From: Roseibium salinum
Lineage (GTDB): Bacteria; Pseudomonadota; Alphaproteobacteria; Rhizobiales; Stappiaceae
Length of the DNA stretch: 64,000 nt
Reading direction: 5' to 3'
NCBI RefSeq assembly: GCF_026240905.1
Contig: NZ_JAPEVI010000003.1
Span: forward strand, 1,364,001-1,428,000
The notes below the pieces were generated by a model. That model did not search any database. It worked only from the letters and a program-made list of their open reading frames with translations, and was not told where the DNA came from. The translations under genes and the position numbers were made by a program. Below are positions 18,369 to 27,761 of the stretch, piece by piece. How positions within the stretch are numbered: the first letter of the stretch is position 1; every line of letters begins with the position of its first letter.

Positions 18369-19085
18369 ATGACCACGCCGCTGTTTCGCGATGATGCCTA
18401 TCTTCGAACCTGCGAAGCCGAGGTGGTCGGGGTAAATGATCGTGGCGGCATCCTTCTCGACAGGACCGTATTTTACGCGGCTGGGGGCGGGCAGCCCGGT
18501 GATTGCGGCTATCTGGAGCTGGAAGACGGCAGCCGGATACAAATTGCCACGGCGGTCTATGACGATGACAAGAGCTCGATTGTCCATGTGCCGGCGGAAG
18601 GCCAGAGCTTGCCCGCTGCCGGAACGGCGCTCACCGCCCACATCGACTGGGCGCGGCGCTACCGGCTGATGCGCATGCATACCGCCCTGCATCTTCTGTC
18701 CGTAGCGCTGCCCTTCCCGGTGACGGGAGGACAGATCGGAGATCCCGAGGGACGGCTCGACTTCGACATGGGTGACGAGACCATCGACAAGGAAGCCCTG
18801 CTCGAAGAACTCAACGGACTTGCTTCCGGCGACCACGAGGTCACCATGGAGTGGATCACGGACGACGAACTCGATGCCAATCCCGGCTTGGTCAAGACCA
18901 TGTCCGTCCAACCGCCCCGCGGCTCGGGCCGCGTCCGGCTGGTGCGGATCGGGGGCAATGTCGACCTGCAGCCCTGCGGCGGAACCCACGTTTCCCGGAC
19001 GTCGGAAATCGGGCCGCTCGCACTCGGCAAGATTGAAAAGAAAGGCAAACAGAACAGACGGGTCCGGATTCGCCTGAGCGATTGA
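18369..19085 (+). CDS. Alanyl-tRNA editing protein (AlaX-like)
   Basis: A 238-aa free-standing relative of the AlaRS editing domain, expected to remove serine or glycine wrongly attached to tRNA-Ala. The four zinc ligands are visible: HTALH near residue 100 and CGGTH near residue 205. The N-terminal beta barrel with TVFYAAGGGQPGDCG is also conserved. The ATG at 18369 starts the conserved sequence; the frame open from 18303 adds no recognisable residues. Confidence 0.88.
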   Translation: MTTPLFRDDAYLRTCEAEVVGVNDRGGILLDRTVFYAAGGGQPGDCGYLELEDGSRIQIATAVYDDDKSSIVHVPAEGQSLPAAGTALTAHIDWARRYRLMRMHTALHLLSVALPFPVTGGQIGDPEGRLDFDMGDETIDKEALLEELNGLASGDHEVTMEWITDDELDANPGLVKTMSVQPPRGSGRVRLVRIGGNVDLQPCGGTHVSRTSEIGPLALGKIEKKGKQNRRVRIRLSD

Positions 19086-19107
19086 TCGGACCGAGAGGGA
19101 GGGAAAC

Positions 19108-19581
19108 ATGAAACTTTCAGGCAGTTGCCGCTGCGCGGCCGTCAAATTCGAGGTGGAGAGCAAGACGCCCTACCCTTGCATGCGGTGCTATTGCTCCATC
19201 TGCCGCAAGACCGGAGGGAGTTCCGGATCCGCGATCAATCTCATGGGGGATGCCGGAAGCCTCAGGATCGAGGGCGCGGAATCGAAGGCTGTCTACAATG
19301 CCGAGATCGACGGAAAGAAGAGCCCGGCAGAACGGCATTTTTGCGTCTCCTGCGGCAGCCATCTATGGCTCTGGGATCCGCGCTGGCCCGAACTCGTCCA
19401 CCCGCATGCCGGCGCAATCGATTCTGCCTTGCCAACGCCGCCTGAGACCGTCCATATCATGCTTGAATTCAAGCCGGACTGGGTCGAGGTTCCCGAAGGC
19501 CCGGGCCATGTCCATTTCCAGGGCTATCCCGAGCTGTCAATCGAGGACTGGCACAAGGCGAAGGGCCTCTACGACTGCTAG
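19108..19581 (+). CDS. GFA/CENP-V family protein
   Basis: A 157-aa member of the glutathione-dependent formaldehyde-activating (GFA) fold. Zinc-binding cysteines appear as CRC near the start, CMRCYCSIC, and CVSCGS. Most family members have no proven activity on formaldehyde. It begins 22 bases after the AlaX-like gene, with a GAGGGAGGG site, and is probably cotranscribed. Confidence 0.85.
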   Translation: MKLSGSCRCAAVKFEVESKTPYPCMRCYCSICRKTGGSSGSAINLMGDAGSLRIEGAESKAVYNAEIDGKKSPAERHFCVSCGSHLWLWDPRWPELVHPHAGAIDSALPTPPETVHIMLEFKPDWVEVPEGPGHVHFQGYPELSIEDWHKAKGLYDC

Positions 19582-19766
19582 ATCACCGAATGACGCAGGC
19601 AAGATGGTCCTGCTTTTAGTGGAGCGGTCAACCTTTGTGAGTTCGGGTGTCACGCTGACGGCGGGTTGATCCAGGAGACAGGTTTTCCCGAGCCTTTGTT
19701 CCGTGTCAAAACAAGTCCGCTTCAATTCGATCGGCGCGTTCGCATTTAAGACCCTAAGGAGATCCA

Positions 19767-20612
19767 ATGACCGACCATCCGCTCGTATCGACCCAATGGC
19801 TGGCCGATCATCTTGCCTCTCCCGATCTCGTCGTGATCAATGCCTGGATGCCGCCGGTCAATACGCCCGATCTGCGGCCGGTCTATCCGGATGCGCATAT
19901 TCCCGGCGCGGTCTTCTTTGACGTCAACGAAGTCTGTGACAAATCCTCCGACCTGCCGCATATGCTGCCGGCTCCCCATGTGTTCTCCTCAGCCATGCGC
20001 AAGCTTGGTGTCGGCGACGGCCAGACGCTGGTGGTCTACGATGATTTCGGCTTCTATTCCGCACCGCGAGTCTGGTGGACCCTGCGCAGCATGGGAGCCA
20101 CGCGAGTGCATGTACTGGACGGCGGCTTTCCCAAGTGGCAGGCGGAAGACCGGCCGGTGGCAGACACCGAAACCCGCCGCGTCCAGAGTCACTTCTCTTC
20201 ACGGCTGAACCACAGTGCCGTCGCGGATATCGGCGACATTCAGAACGCCGTTTCCACCGGAACCAGGCAGATCGTCGACGCAAGATCAGCCGGAAGGTTC
20301 GAAGGTACCGCGGCAGAGCCGCGGGCCGGCCTGCGCTCGGGTCATATTCCAGGCTCCCTGAACCTGCCATTCACGAAGCTTATCCGCGACGACGGAACAT
20401 TCCGGTCGAAAGAGGAACTTGCCGCTGCATTTCGGGACGCCGGTGTAGATCCGGACAAGCCGGTCACGACGACCTGCGGCTCGGGAGTAACCGCGGCCAT
20501 CCTGACCCTTGCGCTGACCATTATTGGTTCGCGGGATCTTGCGCTCTACGACGGGTCATGGGCGGAATGGGGAAGCCGGGAAGACACCGACGTTGCAACC
20601 GGGCCGTCCTGA
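19767..20612 (+). CDS. sseA: 3-mercaptopyruvate sulfurtransferase
   Basis: A 281-aa two-domain rhodanese-fold enzyme that transfers sulfur from 3-mercaptopyruvate or thiosulfate. The active-site loop TTCGSGVTAA (Cys237) has the CG[S/T]G form of mercaptopyruvate sulfurtransferases rather than CRKG of rhodaneses. The N-terminal inactive domain shows HIPGAVFFDVN and the linker EPRAGLRSGHIPGSLNLPF is conserved. A strong TAAGGAGA site precedes the ATG. Its 3' end overlaps the convergent HD-domain gene by 57 bases. Confidence 0.92.
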   Translation: MTDHPLVSTQWLADHLASPDLVVINAWMPPVNTPDLRPVYPDAHIPGAVFFDVNEVCDKSSDLPHMLPAPHVFSSAMRKLGVGDGQTLVVYDDFGFYSAPRVWWTLRSMGATRVHVLDGGFPKWQAEDRPVADTETRRVQSHFSSRLNHSAVADIGDIQNAVSTGTRQIVDARSAGRFEGTAAEPRAGLRSGHIPGSLNLPFTKLIRDDGTFRSKEELAAAFRDAGVDPDKPVTTTCGSGVTAAILTLALTIIGSRDLALYDGSWAEWGSREDTDVATGPS

Positions 20613-21416
20613 CGATCGGCATATCCGGATGGTGTATTGGGCCGACGGGACGTCCTGCCTCCCAAACAGAATCAGGACGTCCGCTCTTGTTCCGCGCAGG
20701 TGATGGCCCGGCCAGATCTCGAGTTCATTGATCAGGTCCCCCGTCGGATATTCAGCATCTATGCGGCCGCGCGAGCTCGCTGCGATCCGGCGACGGCCCA
20801 TGCCGAACACGTCGCACATTGCGCCGCGCGAAAGCAAATGCGCTTCGATGCCGTGAACGCGCGCAGACACATAGGCGTTGAGATGAAGGCCGATCGCGTC
20901 AGCCACCTTGCGAACCTTCGCCCGGTCATGACCTTTGCCCACCAGGTGATGGGTGCAGCGTTCGGCGCCAGAAACGACGAAACAGCAGTCTCCCGGCTCG
21001 GATGTTCTGCCCCGGGCAAGGCCGACATCGTGCAGAATTGACGCTGCGAACAGGATCTCGCTATCGATCTCCAGACCTCTGTAACCGCCCAGAAGCATGC
21101 CCCAATAGTACGTGCGCCAACTGTGCCGCATCAATTCCATGCCCTGCACTTCATCCGCAAAGGCAAGAGCATCGCGCACCAGAGGAGTTTGCGGCGGCAC
21201 AAGCCCCTCAAAATCCGCGCCATAGGCCTTGAGCAGCCCGGCCTTGTCCAGGATGGTATCTATCGCCTCCAGCGCCGAAATCCGGCCGAGACTTACGACA
21301 AGCTTAAGTTTTTCCGCAGCCTTCAGGCGGCCCTGCCCAAACGGACCCTTTCGCCTGCCCCATGTGAGCGTCCCCATGGCAGACTTTGGTTCCGGCGATA
21401 CGCAAAAGCTATCCAT
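20556..21416 (-). CDS. HD-domain protein
   Basis: A 286-aa protein with an HD phosphohydrolase core: MRHSWRTYYWG (first His), then AASILHDVGL (the HD pair) and later IGLHLNAYVS. The ATG at 21416 has a strong GGAGGAAG site; longer frames enter the divergent tetR gene. It is transcribed divergently from a TetR regulator 75 bases away, which probably controls it. Its stop lies inside sseA. The substrate is unknown; similar proteins are often annotated as HD-domain or cyanamide-hydratase-like. Confidence 0.78.
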   Translation of the reverse strand: MDSFCVSPEPKSAMGTLTWGRRKGPFGQGRLKAAEKLKLVVSLGRISALEAIDTILDKAGLLKAYGADFEGLVPPQTPLVRDALAFADEVQGMELMRHSWRTYYWGMLLGGYRGLEIDSEILFAASILHDVGLARGRTSEPGDCCFVVSGAERCTHHLVGKGHDRAKVRKVADAIGLHLNAYVSARVHGIEAHLLSRGAMCDVFGMGRRRIAASSRGRIDAEYPTGDLINELEIWPGHHLRGTRADVLILFGRQDVPSAQYTIRICRSSGRPGCNVGVFPASPFRP

Positions 21417-21455
21417 AAGTCTTCCTCCATTTTTATGTACCGTATCGCACAAAAA

Positions 21456-21470
21456 TAGACAGGTCGATCT
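21456..21470. promoter_or_regulatory. Candidate TetR operator
   Basis: TAGACAGGTCGATCT lies between the divergent HD-domain and tetR genes. Its AGA...TCT ends and central GGTCGA resemble the TAGACnGATCGnTCTA operators of several TetR regulators, but the palindrome is imperfect. Placement between divergent starts supports autoregulation. Confidence 0.4.
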
Positions 21471-21491
21471 TTTTATGCGATTCAGTAAAAA

Positions 21492-22121
21492 ATGAAAGCT
21501 GGAACCAGACGTGGCCGTCCACGCAAATTTGACGAAGACGAGACACTCGACCAGATCATGCAGGTGTTCTGGAAGCACGGATACGCCGCAACGAGCCTCG
21601 ATCAGATTTGTGCGGCAACAAATCTTAATCGCCCAAGCCTCTATGCCGCGTTCGGCGGTAAAAAGGACATATATCTCAAGGTGGTCGAACGTTTCGCAGA
21701 TCAGGTGCAAAGCCGTCTGCGCGAAGCCGGACGAACCGCGAAGGGCGCCAAAGGCCGCCTGAAGGCAATCATGGCCGCCGCCATAGACCTGTACACCGGC
21801 CGAACCGGTCTGAGCGGTGCTCCCTACGGATGCCTGGCGATTTCCACCCTTCCGTCGGAAGCTGCCCGGGACAAGGACATTCAATCCGCTTTGGAGACAG
21901 TGACCGCAAGAATGGACAAAGGCTTTGCCAGCCTCATCCGGCATGAAATGCAGGGCGCAATCGTGGAGGAGGAAATACGCACCGCAGCCCAACTGCTTGC
22001 CTTGATGCTCCATGGGCTTTCAATCCGCGCCAGGGCAGGAGAAAAGCCGGAGAGGCTGAAACAGCTGGCTGAATGCGCCGTCGACAGGATCATCCCTGCC
22101 GCAAGTCCGGAAACGCTCTAG
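21492..22121 (+). CDS. TetR/AcrR family transcriptional regulator
   Basis: A 209-aa repressor with an N-terminal helix-turn-helix, GRPRKFDED...ATSLDQICAATNLNRPSLYAAFGGKKDIY (residues 8-60), and a helical ligand-binding domain with GAPYGCLAI in a form seen in the YxaF/AefR-like TetR group. It likely represses the divergent HD-domain gene. The stop codon TAG is the start of the MITE-like element, so the element inserted exactly at the gene end. Confidence 0.88.
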   Translation: MKAGTRRGRPRKFDEDETLDQIMQVFWKHGYAATSLDQICAATNLNRPSLYAAFGGKKDIYLKVVERFADQVQSRLREAGRTAKGAKGRLKAIMAAAIDLYTGRTGLSGAPYGCLAISTLPSEAARDKDIQSALETVTARMDKGFASLIRHEMQGAIVEEEIRTAAQLLALMLHGLSIRARAGEKPERLKQLAECAVDRIIPAASPETL

Positions 22122-22387
22122 GGTACGGACCGATAAAATTGAACGCACTGGCGTCAAAACGGCCAGGAGCGGGGAGGAAAAGTCCGCAGGTCGATGCCGG
22201 TGCATCGGCCAAGGGCTTTGACGCTGCCGCTCGCAGCCGTTTTGGCGTCCTTCGGATAGCTCTGGGGCGGACCGTCTCCTGCGTTGCGAAGACTTGAAAA
22301 CCGGCCGGGTTTCCTGCGCCTTCGCGCCTTGAATACAGTCAGCTCCAGAGCGACCAGTGCATTCAATTTTATCGGTCCTTACCCTGG
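22118..22387. mobile_element. 270-bp MITE-like element with 34-bp terminal inverted repeats
   Basis: The left end (22118-22151, starting CTAGGGTACGGACC) and the reverse complement of the right end (22354-22387) match at 31 of 34 positions by eye. The inner 200 bases hold no convincing gene. The CTAG at the left end resembles the YTAR target of IS5-group transposons; the right end has CTGG. The element fills the whole space between tetR and the DUF2459 gene and supplies the stop of tetR and the last codons of the DUF2459 gene. Confidence 0.8.
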
Positions 22388-23079
22388 TTATGCAACTGAA
22401 GCGACCAGTTCAGCGTCACTGGCAAAGATGTCCAGGCCCCCGTCCGGAGCCCGGCTTCACGCAGCATGCGGGCCGTCCAGACATTGCAGCCGGCAAAGGC
22501 ATTGAACCCACCTTTTGCGGGAAAGAAAATATCGTGGCCGTCATAGGCGGCACCTTCAATTGCCTGCGGGACAGCGCCTGCTTTGGACTGAAAACTGTTC
22601 CCTATACCTTCCAGAAGCCTGTCGAACGCGTCCGGCGACAAATCGACAGGCATGACACTCTCCAGCTCTAGCGGGATATCGCCGGCCCTGCGCACATGCA
22701 TGACGGAGGCATCCCAAGTCAGCGCATTGAAGACGGGACTGGGTTTGAGATCGGCCCAGGTCGGTGTTTCGACATAGAAGGACCGGCCTCCCCAACCGAA
22801 GGCAACCCAGAACACACCGGGATGGTCCAGCGTCAAACCGGCATCGGAGACGAAGGAAAAGGCCACCAGGACATCGGGGTCCGCGGGAAGCGCAATATCG
22901 GTGTGGATTGGATTGGACAGAATGAGAACGCGCCGGGTGCGCTCTTGCAAATCACCCGCGTTGCTCGATGCGGCCATCAACGCAATTGGCCTTGGAACCA
23001 AGGTCCCAAGGCCAATTGCGATCAGGACGATCAAGGCAGTTGCGCCCAGCCCAAACAGGACCTTTCGAACGAACCGCAC
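22369..23079 (-). CDS. DUF2459 / TIGR02117 family protein
   Basis: A 236-aa protein with one N-terminal membrane helix (residues 8-30) and an extracytoplasmic domain. Conserved-looking stretches are SNPIHTDIALP, WVAFGWGGRSFYVETPTW and FNAFAGCNVWTARMLREAGL, which fit the TIGR02117 (DUF2459) family of unknown function. The last residues, about QGKDR plus stop, are written by the right end of the MITE, so the original C-terminus may have been altered. It lies 22 bases downstream of aapP and may be read from the aap operon. Confidence 0.75.
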   Translation of the reverse strand: MRFVRKVLFGLGATALIVLIAIGLGTLVPRPIALMAASSNAGDLQERTRRVLILSNPIHTDIALPADPDVLVAFSFVSDAGLTLDHPGVFWVAFGWGGRSFYVETPTWADLKPSPVFNALTWDASVMHVRRAGDIPLELESVMPVDLSPDAFDRLLEGIGNSFQSKAGAVPQAIEGAAYDGHDIFFPAKGGFNAFAGCNVWTARMLREAGLRTGAWTSLPVTLNWSLQLHNQGKDR

Positions 23080-23101
23080 TTGTCAGTCTCTTTGAGCGAG
23101 A

Positions 23102-23905
23102 TCAGTGATGGAGGATCTGGCTGAGGAAGAGCTTGGTCCGCTCATGGCGGGGATTGGTGAAGAACTCCTCGGGTTCGTTCTCTTCCACGATCTGTCCTGC
23201 ATCCATGAAGATGACGCGGTTGGCAACCTTGCGGGCAAAGCCCATTTCATGGGTCACGCAGACCATGGTCATGCCTTCTTCAGCAAGACCGACCATTACG
23301 TCCAGAACTTCCTTGATCATTTCCGGATCAAGTGCCGACGTCGGTTCATCGAACAGCATGATCTTCGGGCTCATGCACAGTGAACGGGCGATCGCCACGC
23401 GCTGTTGCTGGCCGCCGGAAAGCTGCCCCGGGTATTTGAGAGCCTGCTCGGGGATCTTGACGCGCTCCAGGTAGTGCATCGCGACTTCCTCGGCCTGCCT
23501 CTTCGGCATCTTGCGCACCCAGATGGGTGCCAAGGTGCAGTTTTCCAGAATGGTCAGGTGCGGGAACAGGTTGAAGTGCTGAAAGCACATTCCGACTTCC
23601 CGCCGGATCTCGTCGATCTTCTTCAGATCATTGGTGAGTTCGATGCCGTCGACGATGATGTCGCCGGCCTGGTGTTCTTCCAGGCGGTTGATGCAACGGA
23701 TCATGGTGGACTTGCCCGAACCGGACGGGCCGCAGACGACAATACGCTCGCCGCGCATGACCTTGAGGTTGATGTCGCGCAGAACGTGGAAGTCTCCAAA
23801 CCACTTGTTCATGTTCTTGATTTCGACAGCAACATCGGTGTCCGAAATCTTCATTTTTGTCAGATCTGCGGCGATTTCGTCGTCGCGCACTGTGGTTCCA
23901 GTCAT
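23102..23905 (-). CDS. aapP: General L-amino acid ABC transporter ATP-binding protein AapP
   Basis: A 267-aa polar-amino-acid-type ABC ATPase. Walker A GPSGSGKS is at residues 59-66, signature LSGGQQQR near 165, and Walker [16 protein letters not shown] follows. The ATG at 23905 is preceded by GGAGCTAG and starts the conserved region. It is last of the aapJQMP operon and would drive uptake of a broad range of L-amino acids. Confidence 0.93.
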   Translation of the reverse strand: MTGTTVRDDEIAADLTKMKISDTDVAVEIKNMNKWFGDFHVLRDINLKVMRGERIVVCGPSGSGKSTMIRCINRLEEHQAGDIIVDGIELTNDLKKIDEIRREVGMCFQHFNLFPHLTILENCTLAPIWVRKMPKRQAEEVAMHYLERVKIPEQALKYPGQLSGGQQQRVAIARSLCMSPKIMLFDEPTSALDPEMIKEVLDVMVGLAEEGMTMVCVTHEMGFARKVANRVIFMDAGQIVEENEPEEFFTNPRHERTKLFLSQILHH

Positions 23906-23972
23906 GATTTCTAGCTCCAAGAATGTCATTGGGCCAGGGCGCAAGCGCGATCTCGCGCGCCCCGGTCATGTC

Positions 23973-25292
23973 CTATCGCTTGTGTCCTGTGTGCAGCTTC
24001 TTCTCCATGAACATGGAGTATCGCGACATGCCGAAGCAGAAGCAGAAGAACACCATGGCTGCAAACAGATACCCCGTGTGTCCCTGACTTGGCGACGACC
24101 AGGTCGGGTCCGTAAAGGAGGACTGGATCTGGCCGAGAAGATCGAACATGCCGACGATCAAGACCAGGGTCGTATCCTTGAACAGGCCGATGAAGGTGTT
24201 CACGATCCCCGGGATCACCATCTTCAGCGCCTGCGGCAGAATGACGAGATACATCATCTGCCAGAAGCGCAGGCCGAGCGCCATTGCCCCTTCATATTGC
24301 CCCTTCGGAATAGCCTGCAGACCGCCCCGGACCACTTCCGCCATATAGGCGGCGGAGAACAGCGTCACACCGATAAGCACGCGCAGCAGCTTGTCGAACG
24401 TGACCCCCTCCGGCAAGAACAGCGGCAGCATCACGGACGACATGAACAGAACGGTGATCAACGGCACTCCGCGCCAGAACTCGATGAACACGATCGAGAA
24501 CATTCTGATAATCGGCATCTGTGACCGGCGCCCCAGCGCCAGCGCGATGCCGAGCGGGAGGGAAGCCACAATACCGGTAACCGCGATGACCAGGGTAACC
24601 AGCAGGCCGCCCCAGACAGCCGTTTCGACGACGACGAGACCGAAGTCGACCGACACGAACAGGAGTATCGCGGCGATAACGACCGCGGTTCCCACAAAAG
24701 CTGTCAGGACAGGTGTGACGTCGGACAATCCGCGTCCGCCGGCAAGCATCTGGAAGGCAGCCAGCAAGATGCCGATCAGCGCGATTGCGCCGACAAGCGA
24801 CCACGCCCAGAAACCGATGTCGAAGTCGCCGCCGGTCAGCAGGACAAGCGCGACGAACGGAAACACGCCGAAAAACAGGATTGTGTTGAGCCGCTTGAAC
24901 GGAATCGTCGGAGTGGCCAGCGGGATCAGCAGCGCCGCGAACAGGAAGTAGACGAGATTGACGCGCCAGATTTCCTCAGCCGGATACCGACCATAGATAA
25001 ACTGGGGGAAGTAGGCCTTCACATAAGCCCAGCAGGCGCCGCTGTGCCCACCTTCCTGCGGAAGACACGCTTCACGGTTCTGGCCGGTCCACACCGCGTC
25101 AATCAATGCAAATTGAATGAGCGGCGCAAAGATCGAATAGGCCAGCAGGATGCCGATGATCGTCAGAATGGTATTGCCGACCGACGAGAACAGGTTCTGC
25201 CGCATCCAGCCGATAATGCCTCTGGTCGAGACCGGCGCCGACAACGTCGGCGCCTCCTCGGTTCTGAATTGGAACATGTTACTGTTTGCCAT
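23973..25292 (-). CDS. aapM: General L-amino acid ABC transporter permease AapM
   Basis: A 439-aa inner-membrane permease with multiple hydrophobic segments. The long N-terminal membrane region and cysteine-containing loop (REACLPQEGGHSGACWAY) are typical of AapM. The His/Glu/Phe-type ABC permease core follows, with FIEFWRGVPLITVLFM and the EAA-like loop EVVRGGLQAIPKGQYEGAMALGL. GGAG precedes the ATG. It pairs with AapQ. Confidence 0.93.
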   Translation of the reverse strand: MANSNMFQFRTEEAPTLSAPVSTRGIIGWMRQNLFSSVGNTILTIIGILLAYSIFAPLIQFALIDAVWTGQNREACLPQEGGHSGACWAYVKAYFPQFIYGRYPAEEIWRVNLVYFLFAALLIPLATPTIPFKRLNTILFFGVFPFVALVLLTGGDFDIGFWAWSLVGAIALIGILLAAFQMLAGGRGLSDVTPVLTAFVGTAVVIAAILLFVSVDFGLVVVETAVWGGLLVTLVIAVTGIVASLPLGIALALGRRSQMPIIRMFSIVFIEFWRGVPLITVLFMSSVMLPLFLPEGVTFDKLLRVLIGVTLFSAAYMAEVVRGGLQAIPKGQYEGAMALGLRFWQMMYLVILPQALKMVIPGIVNTFIGLFKDTTLVLIVGMFDLLGQIQSSFTDPTWSSPSQGHTGYLFAAMVFFCFCFGMSRYSMFMEKKLHTGHKR

Positions 25293-25304
25293 GTTGTGCG
25301 CTCC

Positions 25305-26519
25305 TTACCGTTCCACGAGCGCCATGCGCTGGTTGTACCAGTTCATGAAGGCGGAAGTGATCAGGCTGAGCGACAGATAGACCATCATCCAAATGCCGAT
25401 GATTTCGATTGCCTGACCGGTCTGGTTCAATACCGTGCCGCCCATGGACACAAGATCCGGGTAGGCAATGGCCACCGCCAGGGACGAGTTCTTGGTCAGG
25501 TTCAGATATTGGCTGGTGAGCGGCGGGATGATCACGCGCATTGCCTGCGGAATGACCACCAGACGCAGCGTCTGTCCGTTGCGCAGGCCAAGAGCGTGCG
25601 CTGCTTCGGTCTGGCCGTGACTGACTGCCTGGATGCCTGCACGAACGATCTCGGCGATGAAGGATGCCGTGTAGATTGCCAGCGCCGCAGTGAGCGCGAG
25701 GAACTCAGGGATGACATTGATCCCCACGTTCAATTCGAATCCCTGGAGCAGGATGGGCCCACTTTCCACGAAATTCGGATGTTCCAGGCTGACCGGCATT
25801 CCGGCGATGAAATAGGCGATCAGCGGCAGACCGATGATGAGCCCCAATACTGTCGCCAAGGTCGGAAATTGCTGACCTGTCGCTTCCTGGCGTTTGCGTG
25901 CCCACCGGGAGATGAGGAAGGAGGCGATGAACCCGATGATCAGCGCATAGCCGATCCACTGGGACCCCGGTTCCCAGATCGGTTTCGGAACCCGCAATCC
26001 GCCGATATTCAGGTGAAACGTGTCGAAGAAGGACCACTTTTCGCGTTTGCTCGGGATCGAACGCAACACCGCGAAATACCAGAAGAATATCTGCAGCAAC
26101 AGCGGAATGTTGCGGACCAGCTCGACATAGCAATACGCCAGCCGGTTGATGACCCAGTTATTGGAAAGCCGGGCGATACCGACGACAAACCCGATCACTG
26201 TGGCACAGAAGATGCCAACGCCGGCGACCAGAAGGGTGTTCAGGAACCCGACGTAGATCGCCCTGCCATAGCTCGACGTTTCGGAATAGGGAACCAAAGA
26301 CTGGTTGGTTCCGAACCCTGCCGTATTTGAAAGAAAACCCCAACCGGACGCAATGTTTTGCCGCTCCAGATTGGTGATCGTGTTCGAAACGATGAAATAT
26401 CCAAGTAAACCCAACACGACAACCAGTAGCAACTGGTAGAAGATGCCGCGGACCTTGGGATCGTTGAACAGCGAAGCACGTGCCGGCACCCCCGCCGAGT
26501 CCTGCTCCATTACTGACAT
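25305..26519 (-). CDS. aapQ: General L-amino acid ABC transporter permease AapQ
   Basis: A 404-aa permease partner of AapM. Multiple membrane helices are visible, with the conserved VELVRNIPLLLQIFFWYF stretch and the EAA-like loop EIVRAGIQAVSHGQTEAAHALGL that contacts the ATPase. GAGG precedes the ATG at 26519. It is separated from aapM by 12 bases and from aapJ by 223 bases holding a strong stem-loop. Confidence 0.93.
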   Translation of the reverse strand: MSVMEQDSAGVPARASLFNDPKVRGIFYQLLLVVVLGLLGYFIVSNTITNLERQNIASGWGFLSNTAGFGTNQSLVPYSETSSYGRAIYVGFLNTLLVAGVGIFCATVIGFVVGIARLSNNWVINRLAYCYVELVRNIPLLLQIFFWYFAVLRSIPSKREKWSFFDTFHLNIGGLRVPKPIWEPGSQWIGYALIIGFIASFLISRWARKRQEATGQQFPTLATVLGLIIGLPLIAYFIAGMPVSLEHPNFVESGPILLQGFELNVGINVIPEFLALTAALAIYTASFIAEIVRAGIQAVSHGQTEAAHALGLRNGQTLRLVVIPQAMRVIIPPLTSQYLNLTKNSSLAVAIAYPDLVSMGGTVLNQTGQAIEIIGIWMMVYLSLSLITSAFMNWYNQRMALVER

Positions 26520-26688
26520 AGAACCTCGCCCAAGTTATACGGAAAGAGCCCGGCTGGATGCCTCTCCTCTTTCACGTCTTGAACTGCTTCTGCTGCGCGT
26601 TTTCGCGCTCCCCTATCGGCTCGAAGCAGCATGCTCCCCCCACGCGTCGGTCGGTATATCCCGATTTTTCGTGCGTGGAATTTATTGA

Positions 26689-26717
26689 GGGTTCCGGCAG
26701 GCGTGCCGCCGGAACCC
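26689..26717 (-). terminator. Stem-loop between aapJ and aapQ
   Basis: A 10-bp perfect stem, GGGTTCCGGC (26689-26698) with GCCGGAACCC (26708-26717), lies just after aapJ in the direction of transcription, with no long T-run. Such intercistronic hairpins commonly stabilise or limit transcripts so that the binding protein is made in excess over the permeases. Confidence 0.65.
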
Positions 26718-26742
26718 CTTAAACCCTCAACTCAAATGAGGA

Positions 26743-27761
26743 TTAGCGCACCGGCGGAGCGTACAGGATGCCACCGTCGGACCACAGGGCGTTAATGCCG
26801 CGGGAGATGCCGAGCGGAGTGTCCGGACCAACATTCGCATTGAAGGTTTCTTCGTAGTTACCAACATGCTTGACGATGTTGTAAGCCCAATCGTTGGACA
26901 GGCCGATCGCCTCGCCAAACGAACCTTCGGCACCGAGAAGACGCTTGATTTCCGGATTGTCGGAAGACTTCATCTCATCGACGTTTTCAGAGGTCACACC
27001 GAGCTCTTCTGCGTTGATCATCGCATTGAGCGTCCATTTGGTGATGTTGAACCACTCATCGTCACCCTGACGAACCACGGGACCCAGCGGCTCCTTGGAA
27101 ATGACTTCCGGCAGAACTACATGGTCGCCCGGGCTGGTCAGCTTCAGGCGCTGTGCGTACAGGCCGGAGGCGTCGGTCGTGTAGACGTCGCAACGGCCAG
27201 CGTCATATGCACCGACAACTTCGTCAGCTTTTTCGAAAGCAACGATTTCGTACGGCATGTTGTTGGCGCGGAAGTAGTCAGCAACGTTCAGTTCGGTTGT
27301 CGTACCGGTGTTGGTGCAGACGGAAGCGCCGGACAGCTCCAGAGCGGAGGTCACACCAAGGTCCTTGCGGACCATGAAGCCCTGACCGTCATAGTAGTTG
27401 ACACCGGCAAAGTTCAGACCCAACTGAGTGTCACGGGACATCGTCCAGGTGGTGTTCCGGGACAGAACGTCAACTTCGCCGGATTGCAGAGCGGTGAAGC
27501 GCTCTTTAGCGGACAGCGGAGTGAATTTTACAGCGGACGCATCGCCAAACACCGCGGCAGCCATTGCGCGGCAAAGGTCAACGTCCAGACCTGTCCAGTT
27601 CCCCTGAGCGTCAGGATTGGAAAAACCGGGGAGCCCCTGGCTCACACCACACTGAATGAAGCCTTTTGCCTTGACGTCTTCCAGCGTCGTTGCACCGGCA
27701 GCCGTCGTCGCGGCGACTCCCATAGCAGCGCCGATTACGAGCGGAAGGATTTTTTTGACAT
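26743..27761 (-). CDS. aapJ: Amino-acid ABC transporter binding protein AapJ, apparent frameshift in signal peptide
   Basis: A periplasmic family-3 solute-binding protein for L-amino acids. The mature part is intact (TTLEDVKAKGFIQCGVSQGLPGF, NWTGLDVDLCRA, SGEVDVLSRNTTWT). Read from the ATG at 27761 it starts MSKK and then hits a stop, because the A-run (T7 on the given strand, 27750-27756) puts it out of frame. One more A would give MSKKILPLVIGAAMGVAA, an excellent signal peptide running into the mature protein. As written, the only downstream ATG is 27723, which leaves too short a hydrophobic leader for export. Sequencing error in the homopolymer is most likely; slippage is possible. Confidence 0.88.

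Noticed and set aside
22154..22366. 70-codon minus-strand frame inside the MITE-like element
   Set aside because: It ends within the inverted repeats and resembles no transposase; the element is better explained as non-autonomous.
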